DNA from: Candidatus Lambdaproteobacteria bacterium
Lineage (GTDB): Bacteria; SAR324; NAC60-12
Length of the DNA: 5,068 bases
Reading direction: 5' to 3'
NCBI GenBank assembly: GCA_012964265.1
Contig: DTUH01000002.1
Location: forward strand, 1 to 5,068
Positions 1 to 5,068 of this stretch are shown here, one piece after another. How positions within the stretch are numbered: position 1 is the stretch's first letter; each line of letters starts with the position of its first letter. A program made the position numbers and the translations under genes. The notes beneath the pieces were generated by a model, which saw only the letters and a program-made list of their open reading frames with translations, did not search any database and had not been told where the DNA came from.

Positions 1-782
1 CCGGAGGCCAGCTCCAACGCATGATGGTAGCCATGGCGATGTCCTGCGGACCGGACTTGATTATCTTTGATGAGCCGACAACCGCTTTGGATGTCACCAC
101 GCAAATTGAGGTTTTGAAAACGATCAAGGAAATTGTGACCGCCCGTAATGTCGCAGCCATTTACATCACCCACGATCTGGCAGTGGTCGCTCAACTCGCG
201 GATCACTTGATGGTTTTACGTTATGGGAATCTAATCGAAATAAACAGTACCGGACAGATTCTTGGTGCGCCAAAAGAAGAATACACGCGTGCCTTGCTGG
301 ATGCCCGCACCCGTCATGAAAAAACACCTGCTAAAATTTCGGATCCAGAAACGCTGCTCAGTATTGATAACATTACTGCCGGATATGGGAATGGACCGGA
401 TATTTTGCAGGAGGTATCAATAAATGTGGAACGCGGCCAAACAGTAGCCGTGGTTGGAGAGTCCGGAAGCGGTAAAAGCACATTGGCAAGAGTAATTACA
501 GGACTACTACCGCCACGCTCCGGAGAAATCCTTTTTCTAACCGAATTACTTCCACCCGCGCTGGCCCAACGCAGCAAGCAACAACTCCGGAAAGTTCAGA
601 TGATTTATCAGCTTCCGGATGTAGCCCTCAATCAGAAGAATACACGCGTGCCTTGCTGGATGCCCGCACCCGTCATGAAAAAACACCTGCTAAAATTTCG
701 GATCCAGAAACGCTGCTCAGTATTGATAACATTACTGCCGGATATGGGAATGGACCGGATATTTTGCAGGAGGTATCAATAA
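1..782 (+). CDS. Dpp/Opp-type double ABC ATPase, 5'-partial N-terminal fragment, frameshifted at its 3' end
   Basis: This is the cytoplasmic ATP-hydrolysing subunit of a peptide-type ABC importer. The frame is open from the left edge: codons from base 3 read GGQLQRMM, the tail of an ABC signature motif, so the ATG at 21 is internal and the true start lies outside the window. Counting from that ATG, the first ATPase domain shows Walker B LIIFDE (residues 13-18, catalytic Glu18), a D-loop (TALD) and the H-loop His51 (YITHDLAVV). A linker follows, then a second ATPase domain begins with Walker A GESGSGKST (147-155) and a Q-loop (QMIYQ). Two ABC domains in one chain is the YejF/GsiA or DppD-DppF fusion layout. 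After residue 204 (VALN) the frame runs into the second copy of a 359-bp duplication in the wrong frame; the last 49 residues are therefore nonsense and stop at 782. It is the same gene as the frame at 653-1669. Family assignment is sure; the transported peptide is unknown. Confidence 0.88.
   Translation, partial: GGQLQRMMVAMAMSCGPDLIIFDEPTTALDVTTQIEVLKTIKEIVTARNVAAIYITHDLAVVAQLADHLMVLRYGNLIEINSTGQILGAPKEEYTRALLDARTRHEKTPAKISDPETLLSIDNITAGYGNGPDILQEVSINVERGQTVAVVGESGSGKSTLARVITGLLPPRSGEILFLTELLPPALAQRSKQQLRKVQMIYQLPDVALNQKNTRVPCWMPAPVMKKHLLKFRIQKRCSVLITLLPDMGMDRIFCRRYQ
275..633 (+). repeat. 359-bp tandem direct repeat, copy 1
   Basis: This is the first of two head-to-tail copies with no spacer between them. 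It covers the end of the linker and the start of the second ATPase domain, including Walker A and the Q-loop. It matches 634-992 at every base but one: A581 here against G940 in copy 2, a synonymous CAA/CAG Gln change. The bases just outside differ (274 A versus 633 C; 634 A versus 993 C), so the edges are exact and the junction has no microhomology. Confidence 0.97.
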
Positions 783-992
783 ATGTGGAACGCGGCCAAA
801 CAGTAGCCGTGGTTGGAGAGTCCGGAAGCGGTAAAAGCACATTGGCAAGAGTAATTACAGGACTACTACCGCCACGCTCCGGAGAAATCCTTTTTCTAAC
901 CGAATTACTTCCACCCGCGCTGGCCCAACGCAGCAAGCAGCAACTCCGGAAAGTTCAGATGATTTATCAGCTTCCGGATGTAGCCCTCAATC
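634..992 (+). repeat. 359-bp tandem direct repeat, copy 2
   Basis: This is the second copy, abutting copy 1. Its length is 3 x 119 + 2, so insertion of one copy shifts the reading frame of the ABC ATPase. The frame that continues to the natural stop at 1667-1669 is the one running through this copy. Either a real duplication mutation or a mis-resolved assembly of strain variants could produce this structure. Confidence 0.97.
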
Positions 993-1669
993 CCCGTCAA
1001 TCTGTACGGGATGTAATAGGACGCCCCTTGAGTTTTTATCTCGGTTTACGGGGAAAGGAACGTGAAAGGCGCATCATAGAACTGCTGGAGCAAATTGAGC
1101 TATCCGAACACTATATCGACCGTCTTCCCGATGAACTGTCTGGAGGCGAAAAACAACGCATCTGCATAGCCCGCGCTTTAGCTGCTGAGCCGGAATTGAT
1201 TATCTGCGACGAGGTTACTTCAGCACTGGATACAATTGTCGCCAAAGCAATTCTGGATCTGCTGCAACGGCTTCAGCAGGAATTGCGTTTGACTTATCTG
1301 TTCATCAGCCACAACCTTGATACCGTGGCCAGTATTGCCGATCAGGTAGTAGTTCTCTATGCCGGACGGGTTGCCGAAAAAGGTTCCAAATCTGCTGTTT
1401 TCCAACCACCTTTCCATCCTTACACACGACTTCTACTTTCATCTGTTCCTGAAATGCGCCAGGGCTGGCTGGAGGAAACTCTCTCCACCCGTGAAGCCAA
1501 AGCCGGAATTGCTCGTGAGGTTAAAATCACTGAACGCGGCTGTCCTTTCGCCGAACGTTGTCCTGTCGCCATTCCTGACATTTGCGAAAATAACCGCCCA
1601 CCCTTGCAAACTCAAGCGTCAGGACACGTTTTAGCCTGTCAACATACTCCGGAAATCTTATTGAAGTAA
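653..1669 (+). CDS. Dpp/Opp-type double ABC ATPase, C-terminal ATPase domain and oligo_HPY tail (same gene as 1-782)
   Basis: This frame holds the complete second ATPase domain of the broken transporter gene. Numbering from the TTG at 653, it has Walker A GESGSGKST (55-63), Q-loop Gln106, signature LSGGE (162-166), Walker B LIICDE (182-187, catalytic Glu187), D-loop SALD and H-loop His220. The tail has the HPYTRLLL motif (255-262) and four cysteines (297, 303, 311, 329), the oligopeptide/dipeptide transporter C-terminal region. The frame is open upstream to a stop at 473-475, but 653 is only a TTG without a ribosome binding site, inside the linker between the two domains, so it is not a natural start. 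Deleting one 359-bp repeat copy joins it in frame to the fragment at 1-782. The Q-loop reads YQLPD where YQDP is usual. Independent expression of this half is doubtful. It ends TAA, 75 bp before the next gene. Confidence 0.88.
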   Translation: MLDARTRHEKTPAKISDPETLLSIDNITAGYGNGPDILQEVSINVERGQTVAVVGESGSGKSTLARVITGLLPPRSGEILFLTELLPPALAQRSKQQLRKVQMIYQLPDVALNPRQSVRDVIGRPLSFYLGLRGKERERRIIELLEQIELSEHYIDRLPDELSGGEKQRICIARALAAEPELIICDEVTSALDTIVAKAILDLLQRLQQELRLTYLFISHNLDTVASIADQVVVLYAGRVAEKGSKSAVFQPPFHPYTRLLLSSVPEMRQGWLEETLSTREAKAGIAREVKITERGCPFAERCPVAIPDICENNRPPLQTQASGHVLACQHTPEILLK

Positions 1670-1744
1670 CTTGTATTTAAAGACAAATTTTTCGGTTTAT
1701 TAGATTTATCCTCACTCCTGCTTTATCCTGCAAATAGGCATTCT

Positions 1745-2686
1745 ATGGCAAACACAAACTTAAAAGTTTTAAGTTATAACATATACTGGGGCGGACATCG
1801 GCAGCCGCTGGAACAAACCATTGAAGTAATCCAAAAATCGGGCGCGGATTTGGTGGGACTTCAGGAAAATGTCAACCGGGAATATGAAGACCAGACTCCG
1901 GAGATAGCAAAGGCACTGGGATTCTCTTATGTACGTCACGCCGTTCTGGATGCCCTGGAAGAATTTGGCGCTAAAGGGAATAAGCTTCGCGCACGCTGGA
2001 CTCAACAAGCGGGACAATCCACTTTGAGCCGATATCCGATTACGGCGCAATCTCCCGGAGGTTCCGGAGTTCAAGTAGAATTGCCTTCCAGAGAAAAAGT
2101 TTGGATGTTCAACACACACCTCTGGCATTACCCTTATGTGCCGTATCAGTTGTTGAACGTTGAATTTTTCGAAGGCGAAGCGATTGATCCTAACGCTGCT
2201 GATGCAGAAGAGCAGGCGATTCTTTCCGCCCGCATTGGTCATGAAACTGAAGTCAACAAAGTGCTGTGGGATATCAAAAATATTCTTCACTTTGAAGAAA
2301 CGGTTTTTTTAACCGGAGATTTTAACGAACCGTCTCATCTCGACTGGACGGAAGCAGCAGCACAAGCCGGACTTTATCCCCTCAAGGTTGCTTATCCCAC
2401 CTCAATGGAGGTAACCAAAACAGGATTAAAGGATGCCTTCCGGGAATTTTATCCGGACCCTGTCGCGGTTCCTGGTTTTACCTGGCCAGCGGGTACTTAT
2501 CCGGATTCTCCCAATTCATCTATTTCTGATCCGGCGGACCGTATTGATTTTGTTTACTTCGCAGGGAAGGGAGTGAAAGTGAAAAACGTTCAGCGGCTTG
2601 GCGAGGATCCTGAAACTTCGGATATCGCTTTCCCAGAATACCCTTCAGATCACAGGGCAGTGCTGGCTACTTTTGAACTGCCTTAG
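1745..2686 (+). CDS. endonuclease/exonuclease/phosphatase (EEP) family protein
   Basis: This is a 313-residue metal-dependent phosphoesterase of the EEP (DNase I/exonuclease III/inositol-phosphatase-like) fold. The family motifs are present in order: VLSYNIYWGG with Asn12, GLQEN with the metal-binding Glu41, NTHLWH with His125, TGDFNEP with Asp192 and Asn194, RIDFVY with Asp268, and PSDHR with the Asp302-His303 pair. The catalytic set is therefore complete. There is no signal peptide or membrane segment, so a cytoplasmic location is likely. EEP proteins cleave phosphodiester or phosphomonoester bonds in nucleic acids, sphingomyelin, inositol phosphates and other compounds; the sequence does not say which. 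The ATG at 1745 starts at the first conserved strand and has only a weak AGG a few bases upstream. The 75-bp gap after the ABC ATPase allows co-transcription but does not prove it. It ends in TAG and looks intact, unlike its neighbours. Confidence 0.92.
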   Translation: MANTNLKVLSYNIYWGGHRQPLEQTIEVIQKSGADLVGLQENVNREYEDQTPEIAKALGFSYVRHAVLDALEEFGAKGNKLRARWTQQAGQSTLSRYPITAQSPGGSGVQVELPSREKVWMFNTHLWHYPYVPYQLLNVEFFEGEAIDPNAADAEEQAILSARIGHETEVNKVLWDIKNILHFEETVFLTGDFNEPSHLDWTEAAAQAGLYPLKVAYPTSMEVTKTGLKDAFREFYPDPVAVPGFTWPAGTYPDSPNSSISDPADRIDFVYFAGKGVKVKNVQRLGEDPETSDIAFPEYPSDHRAVLATFELP

Positions 2687-2896
2687 CTTTAAGATCAGTA
2701 AAAATATAATGTCACAACAAGTAATTATCCGCCTCGGATCTTTTGGAACAGTGCGGTTCTTTATTGTGGTATGATCCGGAAAATGAATTAGACTATCAGG
2801 TACGACAAATACAAACTTAACGCTTATGAGATTCGTGTAGTTTGACGACAAAACACAGTTCTACTTAATGTTCGTTCAAAAATCAAAAGAGGCATC
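2687..2896. other. intergenic stretch with possible remains of a small gene
   Basis: No intact gene is visible in these 210 bases. Three frames, each shifted one base from the last, carry protein-like pieces: ATG at 2709 reads MSQQVIIRLGSFGTVRFF before a stop at 2772; the frame 2725-2820 includes LLWYDPENELDYQ; and 2801-2845 reads YDKYKLNAYEIRVV then stop. Joined, they would make a protein of about 45 residues, which I do not recognise. This is a weak inference. The segment also holds an inverted pair, CGGATC and GATCCG, about 30 bases apart, and a TTGACG at 2842-2847 with no convincing -10 box. Confidence 0.3.
2887..2892 (+). promoter_or_regulatory. Shine-Dalgarno site for the small protein of the retropepsin pair
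   Basis: AAGAGG lies four bases before the ATG at 2897. It is the clearest ribosome binding site in the window and supports 2897 as the true start. The better SD match fits the idea that this cassette has a different origin from its neighbours. Confidence 0.6.
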
Positions 2897-3150
2897 ATGA
2901 AATGGAAAGGAATAAGAAATCAATATCCGCATCAATGGCTATTACTAGAAGCAATGGATGCACATACTGAATCAAATCGACGAATAGTTGAGCAATTTTC
3001 AGTACTTAATTCCTATATAAATTCACATCAAGCCATGGAATCGTATTCTCAAATTCATCATGAGTCCCCAGATAGAGAACTTTATGTTCTTAATCTGAAA
3101 AAGACAAAGTGGAAATTCTGGAAAGACAATGGTTGGGAATTAGAAAATGA
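2897..3150 (+). pseudogene. small protein of the retropepsin-associated pair, frameshifted near its C-terminus
   Basis: From memory of the family, this is the small upstream partner of bacterial retropepsin-like protease genes; its function is unknown. The N-terminal part is well kept: MKWKGIRNQYPHQWLLLEA, then HTESNRRIVEQFSV, AMESYSQIHH and PDRELYVLN (residue 66, base 3094). As written the frame then reads a Trp/Lys-rich tail and runs to 3238 (113 residues). One frame over, from 3094, the sequence reads SEKDKVEILERQWLGIRK and stops with TGA at 3148-3150; the ERQWLGIRK ending is what I expect for this family. A net one-base deletion around 3092-3096 therefore explains the break, and the repaired protein would be about 84 residues. 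The TGA overlaps the ATG of the protease (ATGA), a typical sign of translational coupling. No signal peptide or membrane segment is seen. The frameshift could be genuine decay or a sequencing indel. Confidence 0.72.
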
Positions 3151-3524
3151 AGATACGAATCGAAGAAGGGTTACCTTTTGTTACGATGTCATTGCATTAT
3201 CAACAGGGGCAAATAGAATTAAAACAAGTCATTCTTGATACCGGAGCTGCAGGAACAATATTTAAATATCATAAAGTCAAATTCGTTGGAATTCAGTAAG
3301 ATGCAAAAGATGACATACATCGCATCACTGGAGTAGGCGGAAAAGAATTCGTTTTTATAAAGAACCTTGATCGTGTAACATTAGGTGAATTAGCAGTTCA
3401 AAACTTCAAAGTTGAAATTGGAACAATGGATTATGGTTTTCCAATTGATGGGATTCTTGGATTAGATTTTTTATCAGAAGTCGGAGCTATCATCGATTTG
3501 AAAGAGTTTGAAATTCACATTTGA
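3147..3524 (+). pseudogene. retropepsin-like aspartic protease with an in-frame premature stop
   Basis: This is a clan AA (retropepsin-like) aspartic protease of about 125 residues, a single-lobe form expected to work as a dimer. The ATG at 3147 starts MKIRIEEGLPFVTMSL. The active-site motif ILDTGAAGTIF has catalytic Asp31. A flap-like region RITGVGGKEFVF (59-70) follows, then the conserved GTMDYGF (92-98) and the second family motif DGILGLDFL (101-109), ending AIIDLKEFEIHI and TGA. The frame is continuous except for one TAA at 3297-3299 (codon 51), in GIQ*DAKDDIHRI. In relatives I recall, a Tyr often sits there, so one base change (TAT or TAC to TAA) would account for it. TAA also ends the ABC gene here, so a reassigned codon is unlikely. 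As written, only a 50-residue stub carrying DTG would be made, and no in-frame restart lies close behind. The start overlaps the stop of the preceding small gene. The family is sure; the natural substrate is unknown. Confidence 0.8.
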
Positions 3525-3663
3525 TGTCCAATAATCAGACTACGAGGTTTTGCCCTGATTGCTTGCTGCATCATTCCGCTTCGCTACACTCTGCTCAAGG
3601 GAACAGTTGAAATCAATCGTCAGGTTCACAAAATGTTACTATCATGTTCAGTGATACTTTATT

Positions 3664-4674
3664 TCAAAGATTTAAGACTTTTCGTAAAAAATCAGCTCCC
3701 TGATCCAGTGCGGTAACGGCTACATCCAACATTCGGCTGTAGTGTAAAAACCCGTGCAGCACTCCTTTATGGAGATGAAGTTCACTGGAAACACCGGCCT
3801 GTTCCAGCAATGCGGCAAGCGTCGTGCTGTCATCCAGCAGGGGATCCATATCCGCTGCAATCAAACAGACAGGAGGGATCCCGCTCAGATTTGCTTTCAA
3901 AACATCCAGACGTAAATCTGTCAAATCCTCCGGAGAATCCAAATATGAATCCTGGTAGAAAGTCAAATCTTCTTCGCTCATGCCTACGTCCTGACAACCA
4001 AAGAGACGTGCAGAACATGAGTCCCGTAAACCGAACCAGCCATAAATCAACAGTAATCCGGACAAATTTTCTTTGAAACTCAGTGCCACCCCCATACTCA
4101 AACTAGCTCCTGCTGAATCCCCGCCAAGTACTATCCTTTCCGGATCAATGTTGAAAGCCGGTTCTTTCAGCTTGTGCACATCATCTTTCAGCCATTTCAA
4201 TACCAACAATATTTCGTCAAGCGCAACCGGGAATTTATATTCCGGAGATAGAGAATACTCAATGCCCAGTACAGCGCATCCGGAACGGCCGGCAAGTTCA
4301 CGCATAATGCGATCGTGTGAATCATTGCTGCCAACTACAAAACCTCCTCCATGCAGATATACCAGCAGAGGTAAACGGTTTTCCGGATTAGGATGATAGA
4401 TCCGAATCGGAATCGATGCTGAAGCACCTTTAACTTTTGTTTCCAGGATTGTGGAAATATTCGGACCTCCGGAATTCCAGTATGTCCGTTCCTGAGCATA
4501 TTTTTTCCTGACCAGTGGCAGTGGAGTTTCTGAGATTGAATAAGCAGGCATTAGAGCTGCACTGTGCTCCAGCACAGCCTGCATTTGAGGATGAATAACG
4601 GGCATGTTCATTTGCTGAAAATTATGTTCTGTAAATTGCTCTTTAATACTAACTTGTATAAAAAATCGCCGCAC
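3664..4674 (-). CDS. alpha/beta hydrolase, acetyl-esterase/HSL (family IV) type
   Basis: This is a carboxylesterase of the hormone-sensitive-lipase family, expected to hydrolyse short-chain acyl esters in the cytoplasm. The hallmarks are complete: oxyanion-hole HGGGF (residues 108-112 of the longest frame), nucleophile motif GDSAG with Ser187, acid residue Asp277 in ADMDPLLDD, and catalytic His307 in LHGF. The longest frame (336 residues) begins with a GTG at 4672-4674. The ATG at 4609-4611 (MNMPVIHPQM) gives 315 residues, starts close to where family members usually begin, and is my preferred start; the extra 21 residues show no family features. Neither start has a clear SD site. There is no convincing signal peptide. 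The gene converges on the protease cassette, with 139 bp between the stop codons, and is otherwise alone. It is similar in type to Aes, but the identity is not close enough to name it. Confidence 0.93.
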   Translation of the reverse strand: MRRFFIQVSIKEQFTEHNFQQMNMPVIHPQMQAVLEHSAALMPAYSISETPLPLVRKKYAQERTYWNSGGPNISTILETKVKGASASIPIRIYHPNPENRLPLLVYLHGGGFVVGSNDSHDRIMRELAGRSGCAVLGIEYSLSPEYKFPVALDEILLVLKWLKDDVHKLKEPAFNIDPERIVLGGDSAGASLSMGVALSFKENLSGLLLIYGWFGLRDSCSARLFGCQDVGMSEEDLTFYQDSYLDSPEDLTDLRLDVLKANLSGIPPVCLIAADMDPLLDDSTTLAALLEQAGVSSELHLHKGVLHGFLHYSRMLDVAVTALDQGADFLRKVLNL

Positions 4675-4784
4675 GGATATTCTGCCACATTTTGAGCAAG
4701 TTTCTAGTCTTTAAAATATGAATAAATATTTTACACATTTTAATTAAAATAAACTTGCATCATGATTACTCTATGGTAGATTGA
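4675..4784. promoter_or_regulatory. AT-rich region upstream of the esterase, with nested dyads
   Basis: This non-coding stretch contains an 8-bp inverted repeat GCAAGTTT (4696-4703) and AAACTTGC (4751-4758). Between them lie an AT-only hairpin, TAAAATAT/ATATTTTA (4712-4719 and 4726-4733, 6-nt loop), and a perfect 14-bp palindrome ATTTTAATTAAAAT (4737-4750). The position upstream of the esterase fits a promoter or operator region. AT-rich DNA gives palindromes by chance, so only the outer GC-containing pair carries real weight. I cannot place -35 and -10 boxes with confidence. Confidence 0.35.
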
Positions 4785-4922
4785 ACAACCCTGAAACGGT
4801 TTGTTGCCTTCCTGCCAATTGTACTTGAAAAGCGCTCTGAAGTCGAAGTCGTCGACAAGGACGGCAACACTATGGGATTTATCACTGAAAAGGAACTGGC
4901 ACAGTCACTCTCCAAAAACTAA
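4785..4922 (+). pseudogene. orphan C-terminal fragment of a CBS-domain protein
   Basis: The frame is open from just after a TGA at 4782-4784 to TAA at 4920-4922, giving 45 residues. The readable part is LPIVLEKRSEVEVVDKDG then NTMGFITEKELAQSLSKN. The pattern VEVVDKDGNTMGFITEKEL is the end of a CBS domain (strand, D-x-D/N-G turn, G-x-I/V-T/S, helix). A preceding short LPIVL segment with a CBS C-terminus resembles the tails of glycine-betaine-type transporter ATPases (ProV/OpuAA), but this is only suggestive. There is no usable start codon ahead of the conserved part, and the DNA upstream is AT-rich non-coding sequence, so the gene seems to have lost its 5' portion by deletion or rearrangement. 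Probably not functional. Confidence 0.5.
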
Positions 4923-5068
4923 ATTAACCTTGCAGCAATTCACCCTGCTGATTCCAGAGTGAAGAAACTTAAAGGACGTCCATCCCCATCTATTGCAGTG
5001 CCTTTCCAATTCTAAACCCCTTAAAAAACCAAGCAATGCGTCCTGAATTGTTAATTTCCGGCAGAACC
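4923..5068. other. right-edge stretch with no recognisable gene
   Basis: I see no supported gene, RNA or terminator here. On the + strand about 26 codons are open to a TAA near 5015, with no recognisable content. On the - strand about 50 codons are open towards the window edge but read as low-likelihood protein. The stretch may be the edge of a gene starting beyond the window, or plain intergenic sequence. Confidence 0.3.

Noticed and set aside
314..577. Minus-strand open frame of 87 residues, repeated identically at 673-936
   Set aside because: It is antisense to the ABC ATPase domain and is doubled only because the DNA is duplicated; no family features.
275..992. Mobile element or CRISPR-like explanation for the repeats
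   Set aside because: Both copies are ordinary coding sequence of the ABC gene, have no terminal inverted repeats or spacer, and number only two.
1769..2290. Minus-strand open frame of 173 residues
   Set aside because: It lies wholly antisense to the EEP gene, whose motifs are unambiguous.
2842..2871. Possible sigma70 promoter, TTGACG with TAATGT 18 bases on
   Set aside because: The -35 box is good, but the -10 box matches the consensus at only about three positions, so it is not called.
3147..3524. Stop codon reassignment or selenocysteine-type recoding to explain the internal stop
   Set aside because: The codon is TAA, which also ends the ABC gene normally, and there is no nearby recoding structure that I can see; mutation or error is simpler.
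3640..3656. Hairpin TATCA/TGATA as a terminator between the convergent genes
   Set aside because: The stem is only five AT-rich pairs and lacks a clear T-run in either direction.
3810..4396. Plus-strand open frames of 88 and 107 residues
   Set aside because: They are antisense to the esterase with its complete catalytic motifs, and read as low-complexity Ser/Pro/Asn-rich shadow translation.
4908..5065. Minus-strand open stretch of about 50 codons at the right edge
   Set aside because: It has no start, no recognisable motif and unlikely composition (several Cys and Trp), and it overlaps the CBS fragment.

Overview
The window is bacterial DNA of middling base composition (mid-40s % GC in the main genes, by eye). 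The lineage cannot be fixed: a Dpp/Opp-type ABC ATPase, an EEP-fold phosphoesterase and an Aes/HSL-type esterase occur in many phyla, and none is a marker gene. Shine-Dalgarno motifs are weak or absent before most starts. One possible genome signature is the palindrome TCCGGA, which I counted about 21 times in 5 kb (17 after removing duplicated sequence).

Layout. Bases 1-1669 (+) hold the end of a double-ABC oligopeptide/dipeptide transporter ATPase that enters from the left edge. A directly abutting 359-bp tandem duplication (275-633 and 634-992, one mismatch) breaks it. Because 359 is not a multiple of 3, the gene splits into two overlapping open frames; removing one copy restores a single frame of 435 residues from the window edge. 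Bases 1745-2686 (+) encode an intact endonuclease/exonuclease/phosphatase-fold enzyme. Bases 2687-2896 have no intact gene, but three successive frames carry peptide stretches that look like the rubble of a small gene.

Bases 2897-3524 (+), more AT-rich than the flanks, hold the most interesting content: a two-gene cassette consisting of a small protein of about 84 residues and a retropepsin-like (DTG) aspartic protease of about 125 residues, joined by an ATGA stop/start overlap. As written both genes are broken: the first by a 1-nt (net) deletion near 3092-3096, the second by an in-frame TAA at codon 51 where, from memory, relatives have Tyr. Everything else about the pair is legible.

Bases 3664-4674 (-) encode an alpha/beta-hydrolase esterase with a complete catalytic set, converging on the protease cassette. 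Its upstream region (4675-4784) is very AT-rich with several dyads. Bases 4785-4922 (+) encode an orphan C-terminal piece of a CBS-domain protein without a start codon; 4923-5068 shows nothing convincing.

There is no sign that the genes form one pathway. The unifying theme is damage: a frameshifting duplication, a frameshift, a nonsense codon, a truncated CBS tail and a possible shredded small gene within 5 kb. Either this is a decaying accessory region, or the sequence contains assembly or base-calling errors; the two explanations are kept apart below.
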